Source: Triatoma infestans (taxonomy: Eukaryota; Arthropoda; Insecta; Hemiptera; Reduviidae). Taken from it: 64,000 nt of DNA. The stretch spans positions 1-64,000 of the forward strand of contig JAAEAF010006542.1 in NCBI GenBank assembly GCA_011037195.1. Reading direction: 5' to 3'. Position 1 is the stretch's first letter. Every line of letters begins with the position of its first letter. Made by a program: the position numbers and the translations under genes. The notes beneath the pieces are model-generated. The model was not told the origin of the DNA and did no database searches. It saw only the letters and a program-made list of their open reading frames with translations. Positions 48,501 through 54,021 of the stretch are shown here, in pieces.

Positions 48501-50930
48501 TTTTGTTAGTTTAACAACTGGCAGATTGTTAATGTATAGAAGACATAGCGGTTTAACAGAACCAGAAGAACTTGTGTTGGGACCAGAACCCGTTTCTGCT
48601 GTATTACCAATTAATCTTTCACTTTTTGCAGCAACCGGACAAACTATTACAGTTTTAAGTGCTATTACTGGTGAACTTCAGGTAATTTATTTATTAATTT
48701 TAATATCTTTTTTAAGAAATCTTAAAAGGCGATTGCGATTGCTCAATTTTCGGCGCTCTGACCAGAATCACGTCACTTCTTTTTGTTTTTTTTTAAATAT
48801 CTTCTTTACACTAATTTAAGTCGCGGAGGTTCCGGATTCGGATACAGTACTGCTGCCTGAAGATTTCCTCGTCCCCAAAGCCCCTACTGCTCATTGTCCG
48901 GTGATAGGCAGTGTTGTTTATAGCTAGAGAACACGGTCGGCAGTGTACTATTGAGAAAGCTCTGGGCACCAACAATGACCTCAGATGTTCATGCGCCTTA
49001 ATTTAAAAATAGCATTATTCCAGCCATGATTGAAACAAGCATTAAAGTTTGCGACATAACGGAAAGATTGTTGTAATCTCTATGTTATGTCGGCAAAAGA
49101 GGTCTCAACTCTCTTCGCTTCTAGGAGAGACCGAGAAGATTTCTTAGAATAGTCCCATAAACCTCAGTGAATCTAGTTATTGGACAGAAAACCTTGTTCC
49201 TGGCTAGCTTTAGGTTTTTATCAAGTTCGCTCTCACATTCAATCACACAATTATGTTCAATGGCTAAACTTTTTTTTCTTACTCAGCTACATTATAATTT
49301 ATATAACCTTAAATGAAGTACTTCTTCATCTTAAGCACTAGGAGAGAATACAAATCTGTGAATCTGAAATTCACTCGAATTTCTTTTACTACAATAATTC
49401 TTGTAGTTCTTAACAATTTGTAATATGTACACTTTGTGTACTTTGTGTACACTTTGTGGTTTGTGGTTACTCATCTCTTCAGACTTGTTTTGAAAATAAA
49501 ATTAATTATTTTTGAACTACTCGCGGCGCACCTAAGATCCTGTTATGGCACACCGGTTGAAGAAACTTATAGAGTGTTTGTTGTAGTTGGTTCCGCAGAG
49601 CTGGAAAGGATCAAAGACATTCTCCGTGATAGCCTGTATCAACTGTATTTGCTCGGTGCAAATCTATGTTATTACACTGTTGGACAAAAACATCCTGATG
49701 ATGGGGGAACGCCCGAATCCGGTCGATGACCACAAAAAGAAGCAGGCTATCCGGAAAATGTCTCTGAAACTATAGAGGATAGTGTGACATAACAACTCCC
49801 TAAAATCAATTTTCTTGGAAAAAAGTTTCAAATAAAATGTTACAACTGCATACATACACACATACATACATACATACATACATGCATACATACATATATG
49901 TAAAATATGCAAAATTCAACAAAATGGAACTACTGTCAGTTGATGGATTTTCTTCCTGTCGGATTCTCAGTGATTCCCAAACGGAATATCACGTGTGACT
50001 TATGTGATTTATCTCAACTTCGAAAATTTTACCAGATCACAATACTTCCGGTTACAGAATTAACGGTGAGTAATAATGAACGCAGACCAATAGAATAGTC
50101 CACCAAGAAGGCAAATCCCACTGTTGTCGCTTTTAACGTTTCTACGTTTTCATTAATGGGAACTTTTAATTATAACTTTTTTTTTCATTTGTTCCAGAAA
50201 TCTTTTACTATTCAGAATGAAGTTTCCGGTGGCCATATAAGTTATATGGCACATTCAGGAGTTGGTTTGTGGTTATCTTTAGCCAATTCATGCACAATCA
50301 GCCTTTATCATACGGAAACATTCACCCATTTACAGGTTTCTGTTTTATACACTCTTTAATATTTTCTTATAATAGTTACTCATCTCGTTCTAATATGCAA
50401 TTTTATATAAATAGGACATCAACGTAGCTGGTAATGTGGTACGTGTAACTGGTATCCATAAAACAGTGACTGTAACCAGTTTAATGGCTGTGAAAGGTCT
50501 ACTCTGGGTGGGCACTGACGCCGGAATAGCGCTTACAGTACCTTTGCCACGGCTAGAAGGTGTACCAATAATATCGGGCAGGGTGAACGTATCATTGCAT
50601 GGTCATGCTGGTCCATTGACATTGATGGTACCGTTAACCGATCCGCCGCCCACATTGAAACGTCCAGCATCCCGAGCACTTGCATCTGATGTCTATGGTC
50701 TTTATGGTCAATTAATGTATGTAAAAGATTACGAAGATGATAGATCTGATTCAGATTGGTCATGCCCGTCGTCGACCAGCGAACCGCCAGCCACACCGAC
50801 AACTGATCCAAGATATCATCATACGTTGGTAACCATCACTGCCGGTAACTCATACGTCAATTACCAACATTCATCTTATAGTAATGCATCCTCCTTACCA
50901 CATGTTATCATTTGGGAAATGAAACTTTAA
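27527..50930 (+). CDS. Rho guanine-nucleotide exchange factor, ARHGEF10 family (14 exons, 5' end missing)
   Basis: Activates Rho-family GTPases by GDP/GTP exchange. Exons: 27527-27632, 31935-32112, 33234-33392, 33513-33809, 34084-34176, 34307-34543, 35619-35777, 35873-36055, 39377-39554, 42544-42683, 48080-48294, 48399-48681, 50198-50335, 50415-50930. Each is bounded by AG and GT, and the phases join into 959 codons plus stop. Order: Ser/acidic N-terminal part, DH domain, split PH-like region, C-terminal beta-propeller-like region. The match to vertebrate ARHGEF10/ARHGEF10L holds along the whole length, including [16 protein letters not shown] and PLPRLEG near the C-terminus and a final WEMKL where the vertebrate proteins also end shortly after a Trp. 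The first exon begins one base into a codon, so earlier exons exist; none is recognisable in the window. Introns carry LINEs, a mariner fold-back and Rep-1 copies. Confidence 0.92.
28030..28232 (+). repeat. Rep-1 fragment in intron 1
   Basis: Contains CCTCCTCCCCCCAAACTG, AAACCGGAAGTATCAG (nonamer ACCGGAAGT at 28156-28164, reversed relative to its neighbours) and TTTCCGAAAAAATTATGAAC. Another piece at 28550-28800 has AAAGTCGCACTTCCGATAGA, TCAGATGCGATAGTACCAAA, TTTCCCGGTGAAAACTCGAT and the end AGTTAGAGAAAGTAAAAAAA. The inverted-repeat element at 28258-28475 lies between them and probably inserted into one older copy. Confidence 0.5.
28258..28478. mobile_element. Short inverted-repeat element with GAAAC-type hairpins
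   Basis: The left end reads ATGAAAAACACCCGAGCTTC, CGGGTTGAGACC, GAAACCGACGTTTTGCCCAT. The right end, read on the - strand, gives ATGAAAAACATTTGAGTTTC, CGGGTTGAAACAGC, GAAACCGATGTTTCGGCCAT. The arms are about 80 bp and the whole is about 220 bp. Each arm contains the GAAACRTCGG block also seen at 41548, 47970 and 58915. A clear target-site duplication is not visible. Confidence 0.6.
29110..29880. repeat. Rep-1: + fragment followed by a reversed, nearly complete copy
   Basis: 29110-29265 reads forward (AAATCGTTTCCAAGAAAATC, TCCTGTAAACCGATTTTCTT). From 29268 the reversed copy begins with TTTACTTTCTCTAACTGCTG, a palindromic terminus, then CGATATCGAGTTTTTGCCGA and GTAGTCCCCTGAGAC. Two reversed modules follow (AAAATTCATTTAAGTTAGCT; TAACCGGAAGTGG with the nonamer at 29815-29823). 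A GTCT microsatellite lies at about 29360-29378. Confidence 0.6.
30060..31934. other. Intron 1 remainder, no other gene recognised
   Basis: AT-rich intron sequence. A GA-rich tract lies at about 31160-31190. Open frames at 30833-31213 on both strands resemble no protein I know, and no second copy of this stretch is seen. Confidence 0.4.
32440..32830. repeat. Possible retroelement 3' fragment
   Basis: The segment TTCAGAATGTCGTAAAAGGC, with nearby GGTCCGGGATTTAGAATAGG and a G+C-richer stretch (GTAGGCGAGGAGCCGAAGGT), resembles the AATGTCGTAAGAGGCGACTA motif found in 3' regions of several insect retroelements. No frame is readable, so this is only a suggestion. Confidence 0.25.
33234..34543 (+). 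CDS. DH (RhoGEF catalytic) domain exons of the ARHGEF10-family gene
   Basis: Four exons and part of a fifth encode the Dbl-homology helix bundle. Near 33310, [19 protein letters not shown] is the first conserved region, where the Glu contacts the GTPase switch I in this family. The exon at 33513 carries [14 protein letters not shown] and [20 protein letters not shown]. The exons at 34084 and 34307 join to give [20 protein letters not shown], the third conserved region (LLKPVQRIPRY-LLL in relatives), followed by the long last helix ([20 protein letters not shown]). No frameshift or loss of these conserved blocks is visible, so exchange activity is plausible. Confidence 0.9.
35200..35430 (+). 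pseudogene. Mariner-family transposase C-terminal remnant
   Basis: The frame at 35210-35398 gives [20 protein letters not shown] followed by KE, and ends [19 protein letters not shown], then a stop and IGDYV. Mariner transposases end with LA-SDY-LFGPLK and, after about 40 residues, F---G---L--RW-KC---YGDYVE, so the fit is good. The Asp in TSDFF would be the last catalytic Asp. Only the C-terminal 70 codons remain, lying in the intron before the PH-like exons. No terminal repeats were found. Confidence 0.65.
35619..42683 (+). CDS. PH-like region exons of the ARHGEF10-family gene
   Basis: Exons 35619-35777, 35873-36055, 39377-39554 and 42544-42683 encode a PH-like barrel. It shows [18 protein letters not shown] (the beta strands where most RhoGEF PH domains have R-L-LF-D-L), [19 protein letters not shown], a Ser/Thr-rich insert ([17 protein letters not shown]), [20 protein letters not shown], and the closing helix [20 protein letters not shown]. 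The last splice splits a Glu codon (G|AG). The two large introns here (3.3 and 3.0 kb) hold a LINE-B fragment, a reversed Rep-1 copy, LINE-C and a nested inverted-repeat element. Confidence 0.85.
36056..38280. other. Intron with no recognised gene
   Basis: AT-rich intron sequence, very T-rich from 37380 to 37700. The patch at 37890-37970 (GGAAAATGGGACCAACTCTG, GGGGGCTTTCGCC) is richer in G+C and unexplained. Confidence 0.4.
38285..38870 (+). mobile_element. LINE-B fragment in an intron
   Basis: The translation [40 protein letters not shown] and [11 protein letters not shown] matches LINE-B residues after the RNase H domain (compare [18 protein letters not shown] at 46300-46400, - strand). 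After frame loss the DNA still follows LINE-B to its 3' end (GGGATCCACAATATTCCTCC, GTAGGTCGCGGTGGAACAAG). It is strongly decayed. Confidence 0.7.
39583..40170 (-). repeat. Rep-1 reversed copy with intact hairpin terminus
   Basis: Begins with ACTTTTTCTTACTCCTAGTA then AGAGGAAGT, a near-perfect palindrome that is the Rep-1 terminus. It continues through GTAATCGTGTCAAATTTTTG, TTTCACCGGAAATATACATT, TCTCAACCGGAAGTACC (nonamer at 39827-39835) and GGTGGGGTTATGTTTTCCTC. This copy starts only about 30 bp after the donor of the exon ending at 39554. Confidence 0.65.
40500..42060 (-). pseudogene. LINE-C ORF2 remnant (reverse transcriptase), interrupted
   Basis: On the - strand, 42051-41707 encodes [20 protein letters not shown] followed by [10 protein letters not shown], containing the FADD catalytic box, then [20 protein letters not shown] and [11 protein letters not shown], all typical of Jockey/R1-like reverse transcriptase. 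The frame resumes beyond the insertion at 41126-41659 as [20 protein letters not shown] and then [20 protein letters not shown] (41110-40880). The piece fades out in degraded sequence near 40500. Nonsense and frameshift mutations are present, and no RNase H catalytic block is visible. Confidence 0.75.
41126..41659. mobile_element. Inverted-repeat insertion with 31-bp tail and 13-bp target duplication (Penelope-like?)
   Basis: The 13-mer AAATCTCAAGACG occurs at 41113-41125 and again at 41660-41672, joining LINE-C sequence on both sides. The left arm (from about 41157) reads GAAAACAATAATTAGTTGGC, CTCGACCAATTGATGGT, then CGACGTTTCGACAAACTTTG. The right arm ends with the reverse complement (ACCATCAATTGGTCGAGAAG, AATTATTGTTTTC) directly against the second 13-mer. 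On the left, 31 extra bases separate the 13-mer from the arm. Each arm contains a GACAAA..TTTGTC hairpin followed by GAAACGTCG. Inverted terminal repeats, a short one-sided tail and a variable-length duplication are features of Penelope-like elements. Confidence 0.55.
42290..42480 (-). repeat. Rep-1 fragment, reversed
   Basis: Contains AAAAGTTCATTTTAAGAAGC, GGGGGAGGGGGAGGTTATAC and, at its end, GAGAGAAAATTGTGTGAGTG TTTCACACCA in two parts, which is the reverse of the Rep-1 start. It lies just upstream of the exon at 42544. Confidence 0.5.
42684..44215. other. Intron sequence, no gene; local tandem duplication at 43780-43872
   Basis: Mostly AT-rich. At 43780-43872 a unit of about 48 bp occurs twice: AAGTACCTCGGTATCGATTA and AAGTGCCTCGGTATCTATTA, each followed by TTATARCTGGAGTTYATTTG. 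Nothing else recognised. Confidence 0.5.
44216..45090. mobile_element. Fold-back MITE of mariner type, 875 bp, TA target duplication
   Basis: The left end CAGGGTGTCCCAAGGTATGT and the right end read inward as CAGTAGTGTGTCCCAAGGTA are flanked by TA on both sides (44214-44215 and 45091-45092). The arms are unusually long, about 375 bp each (44216-44592 and 44708-45090), and complementary almost throughout: the left arm has ACGACTTTTTCTCGGAAACT and the right arm AGTTTCCGAGAAAAAGTCGT. The spacer of about 115 bp (44593-44707) holds no transposase. The open frames on the two strands (MRSKIYNK...) are mirror images caused by the palindrome and are not genes. The TA duplication and CAGGGTGTCCCA end suggest mobilisation by a mariner-like transposase. 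Confidence 0.8.
45091..45849. other. Intron sequence, nothing recognised
   Basis: AT-rich intron without coding potential or repeat that I can identify, ending at the G homopolymer (about 45856-45868) beside LINE-B. Confidence 0.4.
45850..47800 (-). mobile_element. LINE-B, longest copy: reverse transcriptase end, RNase H and 3' region
   Basis: Reading the - strand from 47796: [20 protein letters not shown] (RT palm), a frameshift near 47610, then [30 protein letters not shown] (catalytic YADD) and [21 protein letters not shown] second frameshift near 47200 leads into 47163-46147 with [20 protein letters not shown]. The RNase H domain follows: [39 protein letters not shown] and [20 protein letters not shown]. 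After another shift comes [20 protein letters not shown]. The copy is 5'-truncated near 47805, has a few frameshifts but long open stretches, and is much richer in G+C than its surroundings, so it is young compared with the other LINE-B copies. Confidence 0.88.
47940..47990 (+). repeat. CTGAAGA-hairpin-GAACGTCGG motif
   Basis: The sequence CCTGAAGAAGGCAATAATAA ATTTGCCTGAACGTCGG (written here in two parts) forms a hairpin AGGCAAT/ATTTGCCT followed by GAACGTCGG. It has the same layout as the arms of the element at 41126-41659 and the elements at 28258 and 58858. It sits about 90 bp before the exon at 48080. Confidence 0.45.
48080..50930 (+). CDS. C-terminal WD40-like propeller exons of the ARHGEF10-family gene
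   Basis: Exons 48080-48294, 48399-48681, 50198-50335 and 50415-50930 encode repeated beta-strand blades: [65 protein letters not shown] and [20 protein letters not shown]. They match the propeller-like half of ARHGEF10, thought to regulate or localise the exchange factor. A low-complexity acidic/Ser-Pro segment ([20 protein letters not shown]) precedes the final strand. The stop codon TAA is at 50928-50930. Confidence 0.88.
48812..49006 (+). mobile_element. SINE-1 copy in an intron
   Basis: Carries the SINE-1 body: GGAGGTTCCGGATTCGGATA (B-box area), CTCATTGTCCGGTGATAGGC, AGTGTTGTTTATAGC, GAGAAAGCTCTGGGCACCAA and TGCGCCTTAATTTAAAA. It matches the - strand of 23111-23296. The tRNA-like A box is missing. 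The octamer TAATTTAA lies at both ends (48812-48819 and 48999-49006), a possible target duplication, although the element's own 3' end is similar. Confidence 0.6.
49670..49770 (+). repeat. Hammerhead-like repeat, subfamily 2, mutated copy
   Basis: Reads CATCCTGATGATGGGGGAAC then GCCCGAATCCGGTCGATGAC and CACAAAAAGAAGCAGGCTAT. It matches the copy at 51497-51610. Here the stem is GGGG/GCCC and GAAAC has become GAATC, so the motif is damaged. Confidence 0.55.
49785..50060 (+). repeat. Rep-1 fragment with CATA microsatellite, next to an exon
   Basis: Contains AACTCCCTAAAATCAATTTT, GAAAAAAGTTTCAAATAAAA, the CATA run at about 49850-49900, GGAATATCACGTG, CTTCGAAAATTTTACCAGAT and ATACTTCCGGTTACAG (nonamer at 50044-50052). 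It ends about 140 bp before the exon at 50198. Confidence 0.5.
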
Positions 50931-51083
50931 TTTTTTTTTATATTTTTTATTTACAAACAAAATTATTAGGTGCTATTTTCGTTTTTTTTGTACATGAGAT
51001 GTACATATTATTTTTTATTTTTGAATATTTTTTTATTTTATTTTTTTGTGTGTAAATATAGTCATTTATATTTATAATTTACC

Positions 51084-51193
51084 AATAAAAAAAAAAAAAT
51101 GAAAATTTGTTGTAAATGTAAATAATATTTACGGCACTAAATTAATGTAATATTTCGTCTACTCTAATTGTACTGTACCTGATTCCAAATAAA
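51084..51193 (+). terminator. Polyadenylation signals of the ARHGEF10-family gene
   Basis: Two AATAAA hexamers lie in the T-rich sequence after the stop codon, at 51084-51089 and 51188-51193, roughly 155 and 260 bp downstream of the stop. Either could direct cleavage. Confidence 0.55.
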
Positions 51194-51496
51194 ACTTTAA
51201 AAAAACAAATTATTACATTATTAAAAAAAAGAATAAATACAACCTATTTTCCAAATAGTTTACAACAGTATTGTATCTGTGCCGACATTCGAGAACCAGT
51301 GGAAAAGGAATCGTTAATACTTATTTTAGGGAGAAACTAAACCTCTTAAATTTTATTAAAAATATTTTGTGTACTATCAACGAGCTTGATAACTAGAAAA
51401 CTTTTCAAGATAAATTATCTTGAAAGACAACAACAATAAATGTCTGTAAAAATTCTCTCTACAATATCTAAACATACAATAAACTGAATTTGCTTT

Positions 51497-51615
51497 GTGC
51501 AAGTCGGTGTTTTCACAATGTTTGACAAACGCATCCTGATGATGGGCGAACGCCCGAAACCGGTCGATAACCACAAAAAGAAGCAGGCTATCACGGAAAA
51601 TATCTCCGATGATAT
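51497..51615 (+). repeat. Hammerhead-like repeat, subfamily 2, best preserved copy
   Basis: The core reads CATCCTGATGATGGGCGAAC then GCCCGAAACCGGTCGATAAC and CACAAAAAGAAGCAGGCTAT. It has CTGATGA, a GGGC/GCCC hairpin with loop GAAC, then GAAA, C-CG-G and TC. The flank ATC before the core pairs with GAT after it. One extra T between CTGATGA and the hairpin departs from the standard hammerhead. The upstream TGCAAGTCGGTGTTTTCACA recurs in part at 60927-60950. Confidence 0.55.
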
Positions 51616-51682
51616 ATACTCGATATATATAGTCGATGAACATTTTTTATTTATATCATTTTTTTTTAAGCATTTTTCAGAT

Positions 51683-51871
51683 AAAATGTACTTTGCAAGG
51701 ATTCTATGGAATTGTGAACGCTCTACTATTTTATTGATTCTATTTAAAGAAACTAGATGATTTAGTTAGTGCCTTAGTTAAATTGGTTTCTTGCTAAATA
51801 TCTAGTTTCTTTAAATAGAATCTATCAAAATTAGACTGACACAATTCCATAGAATCCTTCTAAAGTACATT
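51683..51871. mobile_element. Small fold-back element
   Basis: The left arm (AAAATGTACTTTGCAAGGAT, TCTATGGAATTGTG, GATTCTATTTAAAGAAACTA) and right arm (TAGTTTCTTTAAATAGAATC, CACAATTCCATAGAATCCTT, CTAAAGTACATTTTA) are inverted copies of about 75 bp around a spacer of about 40 bp. No coding sequence and no certain target duplication. Confidence 0.65.
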
Positions 51872-51924
51872 TTACTTATTTTTATCTTAGCTAAATTGGT
51901 GAAATTATGGAAAGGGATTATTAA

Positions 51925-52015
51925 ATAGCTCAGCGGTAGCGCGCTGGACTAGCGACGCGAAGGTTTCGGGTTCGAATCCAGCATTCTTCTGCCCTTAGAT
52001 TTTAAAGAGGAAGTC
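51925..52015 (+). mobile_element. tRNA-like SINE head
   Basis: The sequence TAGCTCAGCGGTAGCGCGCT is a good A box/D-arm and TTTCGGGTTCGAATCCAGC a good B box/T-arm, at tRNA-like spacing. However the anticodon stem does not form, the D stem is GCTC/GCGC with a mismatch, and the T stem is poorly paired. It is therefore a tRNA pseudogene or the head of a SINE different from SINE-1 and SINE-2. It lies about 370 bp upstream of DNAAF3. Confidence 0.5.
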
Positions 52016-52385
52016 AAACGGTCATAGACTTTACGGTCAGTTTTTTTCTTTTCCAGTCATTTAGAAGTGTGTTCAATGGGGACACACTATGTCGTATATA
52101 AAATATTTCCTGTTATTGAAATTAAATTTATTAGATATGAAATAAAGAAATATTTTTACAAAGAAAATATACAGAATCAATTCATTCACATAACATTAAA
52201 TTCTTTTAATAAAAAAATAGCCACAACATTAAATTATGTAAAAAGTTGGGTTCATACAAATCAGCTGACCTCTTACTGTTGATTAGTTACCATAGTAATG
52301 ATATAGTTCGAACTTAAAACTTGTGCAACTATATTTTAGTTTTCTTTTTTTCTGTTGTTTTTATTGCAGATCTCTTACTGAAACT

Positions 52386-53762
52386 ATGTTTTGGGGTTAC
52401 AGTCCAGCATTGGATATTTTGAAAATTTACAAACAATTTAACAATCTAGAAGGTAAATTAGAACTTAATATTTTAGTAGCTGGTTCGGCCGATGCTCGCC
52501 ATATTCTTAAGACTGTATCCAAATACTATACACATGAAGATGCGCAGAATATAACAATTAATTTTTACATAGTTGATTTATTATTAGAATTGGTGGCAAG
52601 AGAAATGTTACTTGTACTTATTGCTTTGGAACCATCTGATAAAATTGGTTTAAAAGAGAAATCAAATATATGGATGGAAATTTATGGTAACTCCTTTTTA
52701 AGACCGACAACAGCAGAATATTTAATAAAAAAAGCATATCAGTATGTGAAAATGGTAACAAATAGGAAATATCAGCTCAGAAGAATGCCTTGTCTAGATC
52801 TTGATAATCTTAAATACAAAGAAAAGGATCAATTGGAGAACATATTCAAATTTTGGGTGAAAAATAAGTTCAATATGGCCGTTAGTTGGGACAATAGGTT
52901 GAGAAAGTCTCTTGGTACTAGATACGATTCAAGAATGGGTGTTTTTGATTGGTATTATTTTATGAATTTGAAAGATCTTAAAGATGGTGAAAAAATTAAC
53001 TCACAGGAATATAAACAATGGAGGAGTACAGGTATGGCATTCACATGGTTGGAGAAAGAGTTCAGCGTTTCTAATGCAACTTTAGCTGTAGGCATTGAAT
53101 CGGATGGTGATAAATTGTTGAGTTTGAACTATTTAGGTGATATAACTAGTGGGCCATACTATTGTTACGGTTTGGAATGCGAAGATATCGATATGATGCG
53201 AGAGGTGAATCAGACGCGGGCAAAACGGGCCACAGATTTAACCGAAAGAAATTTAATGAGAATGTTCCATGAAATTGAACATAATACAAAGTATGTACAT
53301 GTTGGCCAAGACAGAGATTTGGGCTTTGTTACAACGGCAATGGCAAAGTTGAATTTTAATTATAATAAATTCAACGTTGAATGTGATAATAGTGAAGAAG
53401 ATTATACACCATTACCAATTAAACATAAATTAATTTTTTTACCAATTAACACGCTAGAAGATGCTGCAAAATTGGAGAAATATCACCGTTTCTTTGATTT
53501 AATGACCATTGGACAAGGTTTGTTGAAACGATTGAATGCAAACGTTTTGGGTATGGTGAAAAATAAAGGTCCTATACTAATGGAGACCAGGAAGTTTTTA
53601 TTGTTGAAAAAAGAAGATCTGAAGCAGTTTGAAGATCAGGTGAAAGAAGTGATGAAAAGTGGTGATTGTGTTCAAAAAGGTAATAGTAACTTTACAGAAG
53701 AGAATTACATTACATTTCAGGTGCAGTTAGCCGAATCAACCGAAGAAATGGCAACCAATTAA
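52386..53762 (+). CDS. DNAAF3: Dynein axonemal assembly factor 3 (DNAAF3)
   Basis: A cytoplasmic factor needed to preassemble axonemal dynein arms before transport into cilia and flagella; in insects this concerns sperm tails and chordotonal neurons. The 458-aa protein matches the family from end to end: FWGYSPALDIL at the N-terminus, LNILVAGSADARHILKTVSK (Rossmann-like start), FRPT-like SFLRPTTAEYL, RLRKSLGTRYDSRMGVFDWY, QEYKQWRSTGMAF, YLGDITSGPYYCYGLE and a late HKLIFLPINTLEDAAKLEKY. It is about 80 residues shorter than the human protein. The start ATG at 52386 aligns with the family N-terminus. A TTATTGCAG splice acceptor at 52361-52369 lies just before it, so a 5' untranslated or very short coding exon probably exists upstream. 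No intron interrupts the rest. AATAAA is at 53834-53839. Confidence 0.93.
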   Translation: MFWGYSPALDILKIYKQFNNLEGKLELNILVAGSADARHILKTVSKYYTHEDAQNITINFYIVDLLLELVAREMLLVLIALEPSDKIGLKEKSNIWMEIYGNSFLRPTTAEYLIKKAYQYVKMVTNRKYQLRRMPCLDLDNLKYKEKDQLENIFKFWVKNKFNMAVSWDNRLRKSLGTRYDSRMGVFDWYYFMNLKDLKDGEKINSQEYKQWRSTGMAFTWLEKEFSVSNATLAVGIESDGDKLLSLNYLGDITSGPYYCYGLECEDIDMMREVNQTRAKRATDLTERNLMRMFHEIEHNTKYVHVGQDRDLGFVTTAMAKLNFNYNKFNVECDNSEEDYTPLPIKHKLIFLPINTLEDAAKLEKYHRFFDLMTIGQGLLKRLNANVLGMVKNKGPILMETRKFLLLKKEDLKQFEDQVKEVMKSGDCVQKGNSNFTEENYITFQVQLAESTEEMATN

Positions 53763-53833
53763 AAATCTATAGGTAAACAATTTTAAGTGATAGTTATAGG
53801 ATACAGTTTTACAATTTAAAAAAAATGCAGCCA

Positions 53834-53839
53834 AATAAA
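53834..53839 (+). terminator. Polyadenylation signal of DNAAF3
   Basis: AATAAA about 72 bp after the DNAAF3 stop codon, before the convergent P450 gene. Confidence 0.6.
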
Positions 53840-54014
53840 TCTTGAGTGTGAAAAAAATATTTAATATTAAGTAAATAATATTTAATATTTAGTAACATTA
53901 GGCAATATTTACTTATGTTTTAGAATTCTGAACAAATTCGATAATATTTACGATAATCATAATGATTTATTTATTATTAATAATTTTTATAATATATTAG
54001 TGAAATAAGAAAAA

Positions 54015-54020
54015 ATTTAT
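54015..54020 (-). terminator. Polyadenylation signal of the cytochrome P450 gene
   Basis: On the - strand AATAAA begins one base after the TAA stop (TAAAATAAATTT). A second hexamer lies further down near 53964-53975, within about 130 bp of the DNAAF3 signal, so the two transcripts may end close together or overlap. Confidence 0.5.
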
Positions 54021-54021
54021 T

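Noticed and set aside
51933..52000. A functional tRNA gene
   Set aside because: A and B boxes are present, but anticodon, D and T stems do not pair properly and no intact acceptor stem forms. The same holds for 21650-21715 and 9678-9735, so all are SINE heads or pseudogenes.
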